Part shown: piece by piece, positions 45,559 to 54,741 of the stretch
How the letters are laid out: every line of letters starts with the position of its first letter
Numbering within the stretch: the first letter of the stretch is position 1
Origin: Curtobacterium sp. 'Ferrero'
GTDB taxonomy: Bacteria > Actinomycetota > Actinomycetes > Actinomycetales > Microbacteriaceae
Length of the DNA stretch: 64,000 bases
Assembly (NCBI RefSeq): GCF_002412165.1
Contig: NZ_NXIA01000005.1
Location: 62,001-126,000 of the forward strand
Reading direction: 5' to 3'
Made by a program: the position numbers and the translations under genes
The notes under the pieces: model-generated
What the model saw: the letters and a program-made list of their open reading frames with translations, nothing else
Databases searched by the model: none
What the model was told of the DNA's origin: nothing

Positions 45559-47406
45559 CTACTCGACGGTGACCGACTTCGCGAGGTTGCGCGGCTGGTC
45601 GACGTCGAGGCCCTTCGCGGCGGCGAGCTCCATGCCGAACATGTGCAGCGGCGCCACGGCGAGGAGCGGCTCGAACAGCGGCTTCGCGAGCGGGATGCGC
45701 AGGACCTCGTCGGCGAACGGCAGCACGGCCGCGTCGCCCTCTTCGGCGATGGCGATCACCCGGGCGCCGCGGGCGCGGATCTCCTGGATGTTCGACACGA
45801 CCTTCGGGTGCAGCGACCGGCTGTCGCGCGGCGACGGCACGATCACGAAGACGATCTGGCCCGGCTCGATGAGCGCGATCGGACCGTGCTTGAGCTCGCC
45901 CGCCGCGAAGCCCTCGGCGTGGATGTACGCGAGCTCCTTGAGCTTGAGCGCGCCCTCGAGCGCGATCGGGTACCCGACGTGACGGCCGAGGAACAGCACG
46001 CTGCGGGAGTCGGCCATCCAACGGGCGAGGTCCTTGATGCCCGCGGCGTCCTCGATGGTCTGCTGCAGCTTCGGCGCCAGACCCTCGAGCTCGGCGACGT
46101 GCTCGGCGATCTCCTCCGCGGTGAGCGTGCCGCGCAGCGTCGCCAGGTGCAGGCCGAGCAGGTACAGCGCCACGCCCTGCGCGATGAACGCCTTCGTGGA
46201 GGCGACCGCGACCTCGGGGCCGGCGTGCGTGTAGATCACGGCGTCGGACTCGCGCGGGATCGTCGCGCCCTGCGTGTTGCAGATCGAGAGCACCTGGGCT
46301 CCCTGCTCGCGCGCGTACTTGACGGCCATGAGCGTGTCCATGGTCTCGCCGGACTGGCTGATCGAGACCACGAGCGTGCGGTCGTCGAGCACCGGGTCGC
46401 GGTACCGGAACTCGTGCGCGAGCTCGACCTCGACGGGGACGCGTGCCCACTGCTCGATGGCGTACTTGCCGAGGAGTCCGGCGTACGCGGCGGTACCGCA
46501 GGCGATGACGATGATCCGCTCGACCCGCTGCAGCCGGTCCGCGATCGGGTCGAGGTCGGTCAGCGTGACCGCGCCGTCGTGCACCCGGCCGAGGACGGTC
46601 TTCGCGACGGCCTCGGGCTCCTCGCTGATCTCCTTCGCCATGAACGACGACCAGCCGCCCTTGTCGGCCGCGGAGGCGTCCCAGTTGACCTCGAACTCAC
46701 TCGGCGTCGCCGGGGTGCCGTCGAAGTGGATGACGTCGACCCCGTCCGGGCGGATCGTGGCGATCTCGTCCTGGCCGATCGCGAGCGCCCGCTGCGTGTA
46801 GGCCACGAACGCCGCGACGTCGGAGCCCATGAAGTTCTCGCCGTCACCGAGGCCGACCACGAGCGGCGAGTTGCGACGGGCACCGACCACGACGCCCGGC
46901 TGGTCGGCGTGGACGACCAGGAGCGTGAAGGCACCCTCGAGCCGCTGCACCACCCGCTGCATCGCCGCTGTCAGGTCGCCGGTCTCGCGGAACGCCGCCG
47001 CGACGAGGTGCGCGGCGACCTCGGAGTCGGTCTCGCTGTGGAACGTCACGCCCTGGGCGAGCAGCTCGTCCTTGAGCGGGGCGAAGTTCTCGATGATGCC
47101 GTTGTGGATGAGCGCCAGCTTGCCGTCGTCCGCCAGGTGCGGGTGGGCGTTGCCGTCGGTCGGTCCGCCGTGCGTCGCCCAGCGGGTGTGGCCGATGCCG
47201 GTGCTGCCGTCCGCGATGGGGTTGGCGTCGAGCTCGTCGACGAGCGCCTGGAGCTTGCCGGCCTTCTTCGCCGAGGCGAGTTCGTGCGAGCCGTCGACCA
47301 CGGCGATGCCCGCCGAGTCGTAGCCGCGGTACTCGAGACGACGGAGGCCCCCGAGGAGGACGTCCTGGCTGCTGTTGCTGCCGACGTAGCCGACGATTCC
47401 ACACAT
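45559..47406 (-). CDS. glmS: Glutamine-fructose-6-phosphate aminotransferase
   Basis: A 615-residue enzyme making glucosamine 6-phosphate, the first step of UDP-GlcNAc synthesis. The N-terminal nucleophile is in MCGIVGYVGS, with the RRLEYRGYDSAGIAV block and two SIS isomerase domains (ACGTAAYAG, SQSGETMDTLMAVK). The ATG at 47406 gives the mature Cys2; the longer frame upstream is not used. GlmM, which acts next, is at 49078. Confidence 0.96.
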   Translation of the reverse strand: MCGIVGYVGSNSSQDVLLGGLRRLEYRGYDSAGIAVVDGSHELASAKKAGKLQALVDELDANPIADGSTGIGHTRWATHGGPTDGNAHPHLADDGKLALIHNGIIENFAPLKDELLAQGVTFHSETDSEVAAHLVAAAFRETGDLTAAMQRVVQRLEGAFTLLVVHADQPGVVVGARRNSPLVVGLGDGENFMGSDVAAFVAYTQRALAIGQDEIATIRPDGVDVIHFDGTPATPSEFEVNWDASAADKGGWSSFMAKEISEEPEAVAKTVLGRVHDGAVTLTDLDPIADRLQRVERIIVIACGTAAYAGLLGKYAIEQWARVPVEVELAHEFRYRDPVLDDRTLVVSISQSGETMDTLMAVKYAREQGAQVLSICNTQGATIPRESDAVIYTHAGPEVAVASTKAFIAQGVALYLLGLHLATLRGTLTAEEIAEHVAELEGLAPKLQQTIEDAAGIKDLARWMADSRSVLFLGRHVGYPIALEGALKLKELAYIHAEGFAAGELKHGPIALIEPGQIVFVIVPSPRDSRSLHPKVVSNIQEIRARGARVIAIAEEGDAAVLPFADEVLRIPLAKPLFEPLLAVAPLHMFGMELAAAKGLDVDQPRNLAKSVTVE

Positions 47407-47476
47407 GGGAACGATCCTAGGGTCTGGCTGGACGACGACCCTGCGAAGTCCCAGGGCTGGGGATAACGTTCTGGAC

Positions 47477-47962
47477 ATGGGCCGGTTCGACGACATCGAG
47501 ATCACCACGTTGCACGGGGAGCACACCACGTTCGGGGCGTTCTCGGACAAGGCCGTGCTCGTGGTGAACGTCGCCTCGCGGTGCGGCCTCGCGCCGCAGT
47601 ACGAGCAGCTCGAAGCCCTGCAGAAGCGGTACGGCCCGCGCGGCTTCACGGTCCTCGGCTTCCCGAGCAACCAGTTCCTCCAGGAGCTCGGCTCGTCCGA
47701 GGCGATCGAGGAGTACTGCTCGACGACCTGGGGCGTGACGTTCCCGATGTCCGAGAAGGTCAAGGTCAACGGCAAGGGCGCCCACCCGCTCTACCAGGCA
47801 CTCAAGGAGACCCCGGACAGCGCGGGCAAGGCCGGCCGGGTCAGCTGGAACTTCGAGAAGTTCCTCGTCGCTCCTGACGGTACGGTCACGCGGTTCCGCC
47901 CGACGACGAAGCCCGACGCCCCCGAGGTCGTCGCCGCCATCGAGGCGGCCCTGCCCGCCTGA
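47477..47962 (+). CDS. Glutathione peroxidase family (thiol peroxidase)
   Basis: A 161-residue protein reducing peroxides with thiol reductants. The catalytic Cys lies in NVASRCGLAPQY, with the Gln in GFPSNQFLQ and the Trp-Asn in SWNFEKFLV. It is a Cys-type enzyme, so thioredoxin or mycothiol is a likelier electron donor than glutathione in actinobacteria. The ATG at 47477 is used. Confidence 0.9.
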   Translation: MGRFDDIEITTLHGEHTTFGAFSDKAVLVVNVASRCGLAPQYEQLEALQKRYGPRGFTVLGFPSNQFLQELGSSEAIEEYCSTTWGVTFPMSEKVKVNGKGAHPLYQALKETPDSAGKAGRVSWNFEKFLVAPDGTVTRFRPTTKPDAPEVVAAIEAALPA

Positions 47963-47969
47963 CGGTGCC

Positions 47970-48025
47970 GACGGGAGGCGCGGTGCACGTGAGCCGGTCG
48001 GCTCACGTGATCAGGGCCTCCCGTC
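47970..48025. repeat. Nested palindrome containing the dispersed repeat
   Basis: Outer arms GACGGGAGGC (47970-47979) and GCCTCCCGTC (48016-48025) enclose an inner 10-bp palindrome CACGTGAGCC with GGCTCACGTG (47986-48009). It lies in the gap before coaA and has both the dispersed motif and an E-box-like core. Confidence 0.8.
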
Positions 48026-48040
48026 TGTACGCTCGTCCCC

Positions 48041-48985
48041 ATGCCGATCACGGACACCACCGTCGCGCACCCGACCCCCTTCGTGGAGATCCCCCGCGAC
48101 GAGTGGGCGCAGCTCGCACCGAAGGAGCACCTGTCGCTCACCGAGACCGAGATCGTGCAGCTGCGCGGACTCGGCGACCGGCTCGACATGCGGGAGGTGC
48201 AGGAGGTCTACCTGCCGCTGTCCCGGCTGCTGACCCTGTACGCGGCCGGCGCTCGAAACCTGCACGCGTCGACCTCCGCCTTCCTCGGGGAGCGCGCGAG
48301 CCGGACGCCGTTCGTCATCGGCGTCGCCGGGTCCGTCGCGGTCGGCAAGTCGACCGTCGCCCGACTGCTGCGTGAGCTGACGAAGCGCTGGCCGGACACA
48401 CCGCGGGTCGAACTCGTGACCACCGACGGGTTCCTCTACCCCAACGCCGAACTCGAACGCCGCGGGATCATGGACCGCAAGGGCTTCCCGGAGTCGTACG
48501 ACCGCCGGAGCCTGCTGCGGTTCGTGAGCCAGGTCAAGAGCGGTGCAGCCGAGGTCCGGGCGCCGTACTACTCGCACCTCGTGTACGACATCGTGCCCGA
48601 CGCCGAGGTGGTGGTCCGGCAGCCGGACATCCTCATCGTCGAGGGACTCAACGTCCTCGCGGCCCCGACGAACGGACGACTCGCCCTGTCGGACCTGTTC
48701 GACTTCACGATCTACGTCGACGCCAAGACCAAGGACATCGAGTCCTGGTACGTCGACCGGTTCCTCGCCCTGCAGGAGGAGGCGTTCTCCAGCCCGGACT
48801 CGTTCTTCCACCGCTTCGCCTCGCTGTCCCGCGAGGACGCCGTCCGCACCGCGACCGAGGTGTGGCGGGCGATCAACGAGCCGAACCTCATCGAGAACGT
48901 GCTCCCGACGCGCTCCCGGGCGACCCTCGTGCTCAAGAAGGGCGCGAACCACAAGGTCAACTCGGTGCTGCTCCGCAAGATCTGA
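48041..48985 (+). CDS. coaA: Pantothenate kinase, type I
   Basis: A 314-residue enzyme phosphorylating pantothenate in CoA synthesis. It has the P-loop [39 protein letters not shown] and [10 protein letters not shown]; the length fits CoaA. The ATG at 48041 follows immediately after the palindrome. Confidence 0.95.
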   Translation: MPITDTTVAHPTPFVEIPRDEWAQLAPKEHLSLTETEIVQLRGLGDRLDMREVQEVYLPLSRLLTLYAAGARNLHASTSAFLGERASRTPFVIGVAGSVAVGKSTVARLLRELTKRWPDTPRVELVTTDGFLYPNAELERRGIMDRKGFPESYDRRSLLRFVSQVKSGAAEVRAPYYSHLVYDIVPDAEVVVRQPDILIVEGLNVLAAPTNGRLALSDLFDFTIYVDAKTKDIESWYVDRFLALQEEAFSSPDSFFHRFASLSREDAVRTATEVWRAINEPNLIENVLPTRSRATLVLKKGANHKVNSVLLRKI

Positions 48986-49001
48986 TGCGGGGGCGCGCCC
49001 A

Positions 49002-49065
49002 CGGAACCATGTTCCGGACACAGCACCGTGATCTTCCGTGGTGTCGTGTCCGGAACTTGGTTCCG
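49002..49065. repeat. Long imperfect palindrome after coaA
   Basis: Arms 49002-49027 (CGGAACCATGTTCCGGACAC at its start) and 49040-49065 match at 23 of 26 bases around a 12-base loop. It lies between coaA and the convergent glmM stop, like the palindrome at 36093. Confidence 0.75.
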
Positions 49066-49077
49066 GCAGGGACGGTC

Positions 49078-50454
49078 CTACGCGGCGTCCTCGATCCTCA
49101 GCCGCTCGCGCACGACGGCGGCGAGCGACTCGGCGACGCGGGTCGCGTCCGCCTGGGACGCCGCCTCGACCATGACCCGCACGACGGGCTCGGTGCCGGA
49201 CGGCCGCAGCAGCACCCGTCCGGAGTCGCCGAGCTCGGCGGTGGCGGCGGCGACGGCGTCCTGCACGCCCTGGTCGCCGAGCCCCTCACGATCGACACCG
49301 CGCACGTTGAGCAGCACCTGCGGGAAGACGGTCATGCAGGCCGCGAGCTCCGCCAGGGACTTGCCCGTGCGCGCCATCTCGGACACGAGGTGCAGCCCGG
49401 TGAGGATGCCGTCGCCGGTGGTGGCGTACTCGTTGAAGATCACGTGACCGGACTGCTCGCCGCCGAGTGAGAAGCCGCCCTCGTTCATACGCTCGAGCAC
49501 GTAGCGGTCGCCCACGGCGGTCTGCTCGACGGTGATGCCGTTCGCGGCCATGGCACGGATGAGCCCGAGGTTCGACATGACCGTCGCCACGAGGGTGTCC
49601 GAGGCCAGGTGCCCGCGCTCCTTGAGGGAGAGCGCGAGGATCGCCATGATCTGGTCGCCGTCGACGACGTTGCCCGCAGCGTCGACCGCCAGGCAGCGGT
49701 CGGCGTCACCGTCGTGCGCGATGCCGACGTCGGCACCGTGTTCGAGGACGGCCGCGGCGAGGTTGTCGAGGTGCGTCGAGCCCACGCCGTCGTTGATGTT
49801 CACGCCGTCGGGGTCGGCACCGATCACGGTGATCCGGGCACCGGCGTTGTGGAACACCTCGGGCGAGACGGCCGAGGCGGCACCGTGCGCGCAGTCGAGG
49901 ACGACGTGCAGGCCGTCCAACCGGGCCGGCAGGGTGCTCAGCAGGTGGACGACGTAGCGGTCCTCGGCGTCGGCGAACCGGGTGATCCGCCCGACGTCAC
50001 CGCCCGTGGGGGTGGGCGCCGAGTGGTCGTGCATCGCGGCCTCGATGCGGTCCTCGACCTCGTCCGGGAGCTTGCGGCCACCGGTGGCGAAGAACTTGAT
50101 CCCGTTGTCGGGCGCGGGGTTGTGGGACGCGGAGATCATCACGCCGAAGTCGGCGTCGATGTCCGCGACGAGGAACGCCGCGGCGGGGGTGGGGATGACC
50201 CCGGCGTCGAGCACGTCGACACCGGCGGAGGCGAGCCCGGCGGCGACGGCCGCGCCGAGGAACTCACCGGAGACGCGCGGGTCGCGCGCCAGGACCGCGC
50301 GGGGACGCGGTCGACCGGACGCCCGGCGGGCGTCCGCATGGTGTCCGTGTGTGAGCACGGCCGCGCTGGCCTGGGCGAGACCCAGAGCCAGCGCGGCCGT
50401 CAGCTCGCCGTTGGCGAGACCACGAACACCGTCGGTACCGAACAGACGCGGCAT
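49078..50454 (-). CDS. glmM: Phosphoglucosamine mutase
   Basis: A 458-residue mutase converting GlcN-6-P to GlcN-1-P. It starts [19 protein letters not shown]; the phosphoserine loop is [18 protein letters not shown], the metal loop is [14 protein letters not shown] and the C-terminal phosphate loop is [13 protein letters not shown]. It follows rpsI by 23 bp and probably shares its operon. Confidence 0.96.
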   Translation of the reverse strand: MPRLFGTDGVRGLANGELTAALALGLAQASAAVLTHGHHADARRASGRPRPRAVLARDPRVSGEFLGAAVAAGLASAGVDVLDAGVIPTPAAAFLVADIDADFGVMISASHNPAPDNGIKFFATGGRKLPDEVEDRIEAAMHDHSAPTPTGGDVGRITRFADAEDRYVVHLLSTLPARLDGLHVVLDCAHGAASAVSPEVFHNAGARITVIGADPDGVNINDGVGSTHLDNLAAAVLEHGADVGIAHDGDADRCLAVDAAGNVVDGDQIMAILALSLKERGHLASDTLVATVMSNLGLIRAMAANGITVEQTAVGDRYVLERMNEGGFSLGGEQSGHVIFNEYATTGDGILTGLHLVSEMARTGKSLAELAACMTVFPQVLLNVRGVDREGLGDQGVQDAVAAATAELGDSGRVLLRPSGTEPVVRVMVEAASQADATRVAESLAAVVRERLRIEDAA

Positions 50455-50477
50455 TGCGATCGGGGTTCGGTGCGCGA

Positions 50478-50963
50478 CTAGCGCTTCGAGAACTGCGACG
50501 CCTTGCGGGCCTTCTTGAGACCGGCCTTCTTGCGCTCGATGACGCGGGCGTCACGGGTGAGGAAGCCGGCCTTCTTGAGCGCCGGGCGGTTGTTCTCGCG
50601 GTCGATCTCGTTCAGCGCACGCGCGATGGCGAGGCGCAGCGCACCGGCCTGACCCGAGGGCCCACCACCGGTGATGCGGGCGGTGACGTCGTAGGCGCCG
50701 AGGAGCTCGAGCACCTTGAACGGGTCGTTGATCAGCTGCTGGTGCAGCTTGTTCGGGAAGTAGTCCTCGAGCGTGCGGCCGTTGACCGTGAACGCGCCGC
50801 CACCGGGGACGAGGCGGACGCGGGCGATGGCCTCCTTGCGGCGCCCGACGGCACCGCCCGAGACGTTGAGGATCTGGCGGGGAGCAGCCTCGGTCGCGAC
50901 GGGCGCGCTCTCGGTGGTGAAGCTCTCCGGGGTCTGGTCGATGGAGTCAGCGATCTGTGCCAT
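50478..50963 (-). CDS. rpsI: Ribosomal protein S9
   Basis: A 161-residue small-subunit protein; the core [18 protein letters not shown] to the C-terminal RKASQFSKR tail is typical. It has an N-terminal extension of about 35 residues (Ser/Thr/Ala/Glu-rich), which is common in actinobacterial S9. The ATG at 50963 is used, 36 bp after the rplM stop. Confidence 0.97.
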   Translation of the reverse strand: MAQIADSIDQTPESFTTESAPVATEAAPRQILNVSGGAVGRRKEAIARVRLVPGGGAFTVNGRTLEDYFPNKLHQQLINDPFKVLELLGAYDVTARITGGGPSGQAGALRLAIARALNEIDRENNRPALKKAGFLTRDARVIERKKAGLKKARKASQFSKR

Positions 50964-50999
50964 GAGTCTTTTCTGTCCTTGAAGTCGTCGTGGCCGTCG

Positions 51000-51446
51000 T
51001 TACTGCGCGACCTGGTCGAAGGTGTACGCCTTGGGCTGCTGCGCGGCGTGCGGGTGCTCAGCGCCGGCGTAGACCTTCAGCTTCTTGAGCTGCTCGCGAC
51101 CGAGGGTGTTCTTCGGGAGCATGCCGCGGATCGCCTTCTCGACGGCGCGGGTCGGGTGCTTCTCGAGCATCTCCGGGTACGAGGTCGCCGTGAGGCCGCC
51201 CGGGTAGCCCGAGTGACGGTAGTAGACCTTCTTGGCGAGCTTGGAGCCGGTGAGGGCGACCTTGTCCGCGTTGATGATGATGACGTAGTCGCCCATGTCC
51301 ATGTGCTGGGCGAAGGTCGCCTTGTGCTTGCCGCGCAGGAGCGCAGCCGCGTGGGTGGCGAGGCGGCCGAGGACGACGTCGGTCGCGTCGATGACGATCC
51401 AGTCGTGCTGGACGTCTGCCGGCTTCGGGGAGAACGTGCGAGTCAC
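51000..51446 (-). CDS. rplM: Ribosomal protein L13
   Basis: A 148-residue large-subunit protein. [39 protein letters not shown] and [11 protein letters not shown] are diagnostic. The start is GTG 51446 ([16 protein letters not shown]). It heads the rplM-rpsI-glmM operon; its leader region lies in 51447-51600. Confidence 0.97.
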   Translation of the reverse strand: MTRTFSPKPADVQHDWIVIDATDVVLGRLATHAAALLRGKHKATFAQHMDMGDYVIIINADKVALTGSKLAKKVYYRHSGYPGGLTATSYPEMLEKHPTRAVEKAIRGMLPKNTLGREQLKKLKVYAGAEHPHAAQQPKAYTFDQVAQ

Positions 51447-51631
51447 AGGTGTGCTGCTTTCGTGTCGAGGTGAGGAGTCCGTGAATCCCGCTCCGGTGGG
51501 TGTTCCGCGGACGACGCCCGTGGAACGGCCCGGTGGAGGGCTCATCTGACTGTCCGGCGCGCGTGGCGCACAGACCAAGGAGAGAGCCTACCCGACGTGT
51601 CCCCCGTTGTCGAACGCGCGCACTCCCACCC

Positions 51632-51688
51632 GTTCCGCTCGTGGGAAGCCGTTCCGCTCGTGGGAAGCCGTTCCGCTCGTGGTGACCC
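51632..51688. repeat. 19-bp tandem repeat, three units
   Basis: Two exact copies and one degenerate copy of GTTCCGCTCGTGGGAAGCC. Confidence 0.85.
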
Positions 51689-51757
51689 GGAAGTTCCGAC
51701 CTCCTACGAGCGATCCGGCTTCCTACTGCACGTGCGATGGGTCGGAACGCGCTGCGC

Positions 51758-51805
51758 GCCGGACGGGAGGCGCGGCGCAGTCCCGCCCCGCGCCTCCCGT
51801 CCGGC
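51758..51805. repeat. Perfect inverted pair of the dispersed repeat
   Basis: 18-bp arms (GCCGGACGGGAGGCGCGG) at 51758-51775 and 51788-51805, perfect, with a 12-base loop. This is the best example of the family. It lies 83 bp from the stop of the secreted nuclease gene and could act as its terminator. Confidence 0.85.
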
Positions 51806-51887
51806 AGTGGGCCGCGACCACGGTGGCGCTCCGGATGCAGCGACGGTCGGGCCCGAACCGCGGACCCGACCGTCACCGCACTGCCGA

Positions 51888-54629
51888 TCAGCCGAACAGG
51901 CTCCGCAACCACGCGATCAACGCGGCGAGCGCCGCCAGCGCATCCGCGACCGCACCGCCGTGTCCGTGGCCGCCGCCGTGGCCCGGGTCGCCACCGTGAC
52001 CGGGGTTCCCACCGCCCGGGGTGCCGACGCCGGGCAGGTCGATGCCGACGAGGATCGGGTCGTGGTCACTGGCTCGGTACACGTCGTCGCGGTACAGGTC
52101 CGTGACGTTGTAGTCGTGACGCGAGTACTCCAGGCCGACGGACTCCACCGAGTTGATGTTCCAGATGTCCACGCCCGTGACCGCCTTCTTGGCCGCCGGC
52201 GAGGCGAACACGTGGTCGAGCGAGCCGCTCAGGCCGCCGTACACGTACGACCACTCGGTCGGGTCCTGGGCCGGGCCGAGGTCGGTGTAGCCGGCGTCGT
52301 CGAGGACCTTCACCGGGTCCTCCTGGCTGTAGGCGTTGAAGTCACCGAGCATGAACACCTTGTCGGTACCCGACGTCTTCTGCATCGTCGCCGAGAAGGC
52401 CAGGAGCGCCTTCGACTGCGCCACGCGGGAAGCGTTCGACGCACCCTGACCGTCGCCCTGGTCGGCGTCCGCCCCCGTACCGGAGCCCTTCGACTTGAAG
52501 TGGTTCGCGATGACGAGGAACGTGTCGGCCTGCTTCGGCTTCTCGACGCCCTTGCCCTTGCCGGGCTTCGTCACGACCGGCGCGAAGGCCTGCGCCAGCG
52601 GCTGCCGGGCGTTCGCGAACGCGTCCGAACCGGTCAGGATCGTCGATCCGCCGACCGGCTGCACGCGGTCCTTCTTGTAGATGAGGGCCAGACGGATGAC
52701 GTCCTCGCTGGCGGGGAGCTTCGACGGGGACTTCGCGTAGGCCCACGTGTCCTTGCCGGTCGCAGCGTTGAGGGCGGCGACGAGGGTGGCCACGGCGGCG
52801 TCGCGGTCCTGGCCGAAGCGCGCCGAGTTCTCGATCTCCTCGAGGGAGACCACGTCGGCGCCGAGCGCGTTGATCGCCCTGACGATCTTCACCTGCTGGC
52901 GGGCGAGGTCGTCCGCGTTCGCCGCACCTCTGGCGTCGCAGCCGCCGCGGACGGTGACGGGGTCGCCGTCGCGGTCGGTGTAGTACGTGCAGCCGGTGAG
53001 CTGGTCACCGGTGGTCGGGAAGTAGTTGAGCACGTTGAACCCGGCGAGCTTGACGTCGCCGCCGACGTTCTCCGGTGCCGTGGTGCGGACGTTCGAGAAC
53101 GACGCCGGCAGGTCAGCGGCCGGCGTGGCGCCGGTGATCGGCGACGTCGGCTGGAACTTCCACGAGTCGTTGCGGTAGTCGAGGACGACCGGCTCGCGGA
53201 AGGTCGCGGCGGCACCGACGGTGACCGGGCCCTGGGTGAGCCACGACACCGGGATCGACTGGTTCGCGGCGCTGAGGAAGTTCGTGCTCGCCCCGTCGTC
53301 GAGCGTGACCTGGCGCGCAGCGTTGTCCGCGGTCACCGCGGCGGCCTCGGCGCTGCCCGGACGGGCGACCTCGGTCGGCTGGAGCAGGCGCTGCTTCCCA
53401 GCGGCCAGGACGATCTCGCCGTACTGGTTCGTGGTGTAGTTGTCCGCGACCGTGTAATCGCCCTGCGGCGCGATGAGCATGCTCTCGAGCGACTCCCGCT
53501 GTGCGTCGGTGCGCGGGAGGGTGAGCGTCGCCGGGACCGGCTTCGCGACGCCGTCCTCCGGCAGCTGCTCGAGGCCCGCGGCGGTCGGGACGGTGAGCTC
53601 GGTCAGGCCGTTGTACTCGGAGACCGTGCCGGTGAGGCGGACGACGTCACCGATCGCGACCTTCCCCGCGGTGGCGGTCGAGTACACGAACACCGCGTCG
53701 GACTCCGTGTGCTGCGCCAGGTCGAGCGCTCCGCCGGTGCCGGCGGTCTGGATCGTGTACCCGTTGAACCCGCCGGTCGCGTAGACCGCGGTGACGACAC
53801 CGTCGGTCTGCACGGTCTTGCCGACGTACGGCGAGGTGTCGGTCGTGCCCTGGAGCTGCGCGATGGTGACCTGCTCGGCCGGGGTCGAGGGCGTCCCGGG
53901 GTCGGTCGGGTCCGTGGGGTCGGTCGGGTCGGTCGGCTGCGTCGTCTCGCCGGCCGCGTTCTCCGGGGTGACGGTGCTCGTCAGCGTGAAGTCCGCCGCG
54001 TTCGAGTCCGTGTCGGTCGTGCCCGTGCGGGTGAGCGCGTCCGGGACGGAGTTCGCGGTGCCGGTCGTGGCGACCGCGGTCTCGAACGTGTTGGACGTGC
54101 CGTAGCCGAGGAGGTCGACCACGCCCGGCGTCCCCGCCGGGACCGACCCGGTCGGCAGCGTCAGCGCGGTCGCCTGGTCGGACAGCACGAGGGTGCCGGT
54201 GGAGCCGGACGGGTTCAGGCCGGTGACGGCGTCGGCCTCGGGGAGTGCCTGGCCGTTCGACCCGTTCGAGCCCATCTGCACCAGGTACGTGCCGTGTGCG
54301 GGGACGGTGCCGGCGAGCTTGCCGACGCTCGGTGCCCCGGTGCCGGTCGCCGAGCGGTACTGCACCGACCACCCGTCGACATTGACGGGGCTGTCGGTCG
54401 GGTTCCCGAGCTCGACGAACTTGTTCGTGAACGGCTGGTTCGCGCTGCCGCCCTTGAGGTAGGCCTCCTCGATGACGAGGCCGGTGCCCGCGGTGTCGGC
54501 GGAGGCGGCGGTGACGGAGACGAGCGGGGCGGCGAGGAGCGTCGCTGCCACGGTGGTGCACAGCAGTGTGCGTCCTGCGGTCCGGGCCGGGCGGTTGCCG
54601 GTCCGGGGCAGGCGGTCTGATCGGAGCAT
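51888..54629 (-). CDS. Secreted ExeM/NucH-type nuclease with lamin-tail domain
   Basis: A 913-residue exported protein. A Sec signal peptide (LLCTTVAATLLAAPLVSVTA) is followed by a lamin-tail domain (about 45-190), a Thr/Asp/Pro linker with TDPTDP repeats, an OB-type DNA-binding domain (about 240-340) and an endonuclease/exonuclease/phosphatase fold (KLAGFNVLNYFPTTGDQL, VVSLEEIENSARFG, FMLGDFNAYSQEDP, YRASDHDPILVGI). The C-terminus is Gly/His-rich. It probably digests extracellular DNA. Confidence 0.93.
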   Translation of the reverse strand: MLRSDRLPRTGNRPARTAGRTLLCTTVAATLLAAPLVSVTAASADTAGTGLVIEEAYLKGGSANQPFTNKFVELGNPTDSPVNVDGWSVQYRSATGTGAPSVGKLAGTVPAHGTYLVQMGSNGSNGQALPEADAVTGLNPSGSTGTLVLSDQATALTLPTGSVPAGTPGVVDLLGYGTSNTFETAVATTGTANSVPDALTRTGTTDTDSNAADFTLTSTVTPENAAGETTQPTDPTDPTDPTDPGTPSTPAEQVTIAQLQGTTDTSPYVGKTVQTDGVVTAVYATGGFNGYTIQTAGTGGALDLAQHTESDAVFVYSTATAGKVAIGDVVRLTGTVSEYNGLTELTVPTAAGLEQLPEDGVAKPVPATLTLPRTDAQRESLESMLIAPQGDYTVADNYTTNQYGEIVLAAGKQRLLQPTEVARPGSAEAAAVTADNAARQVTLDDGASTNFLSAANQSIPVSWLTQGPVTVGAAATFREPVVLDYRNDSWKFQPTSPITGATPAADLPASFSNVRTTAPENVGGDVKLAGFNVLNYFPTTGDQLTGCTYYTDRDGDPVTVRGGCDARGAANADDLARQQVKIVRAINALGADVVSLEEIENSARFGQDRDAAVATLVAALNAATGKDTWAYAKSPSKLPASEDVIRLALIYKKDRVQPVGGSTILTGSDAFANARQPLAQAFAPVVTKPGKGKGVEKPKQADTFLVIANHFKSKGSGTGADADQGDGQGASNASRVAQSKALLAFSATMQKTSGTDKVFMLGDFNAYSQEDPVKVLDDAGYTDLGPAQDPTEWSYVYGGLSGSLDHVFASPAAKKAVTGVDIWNINSVESVGLEYSRHDYNVTDLYRDDVYRASDHDPILVGIDLPGVGTPGGGNPGHGGDPGHGGGHGHGGAVADALAALAALIAWLRSLFG

Positions 54630-54741
54630 GAGGACCTTCGGTTCGAGGTTGTCTGCCCCCGTCCAGGGGCCAGCAGCACCCTAGCGACCTGTTCAGCCCC
54701 TCAGGTTTCGATCAGGTGAATGATTGCGTCCCGCAACTTCG

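Larger units (their letters stand above)
51447..51887. other. Gap with rplM promoter region and repeats, no gene
   Basis: A 441-bp region without a credible gene. The part next to rplM must contain its promoter and leader. The rest holds three 19-bp units (from 51632), a 9-bp inverted pair (GTTCCGACC at 51693 with 51740-51748) and the perfect dispersed palindrome at 51758. ORFs here are repeat-rich and not conserved-looking. Confidence 0.7.

Noticed and set aside
51632-51805. Possible CRISPR array
   Set aside because: The 19-bp units are directly adjacent with no spacers and there are only three.
51597-54620. A 1,007-residue plus-strand open frame
   Set aside because: It is antisense to the secreted nuclease gene; composition is Arg/Gly/Val-rich as expected of a shadow frame.
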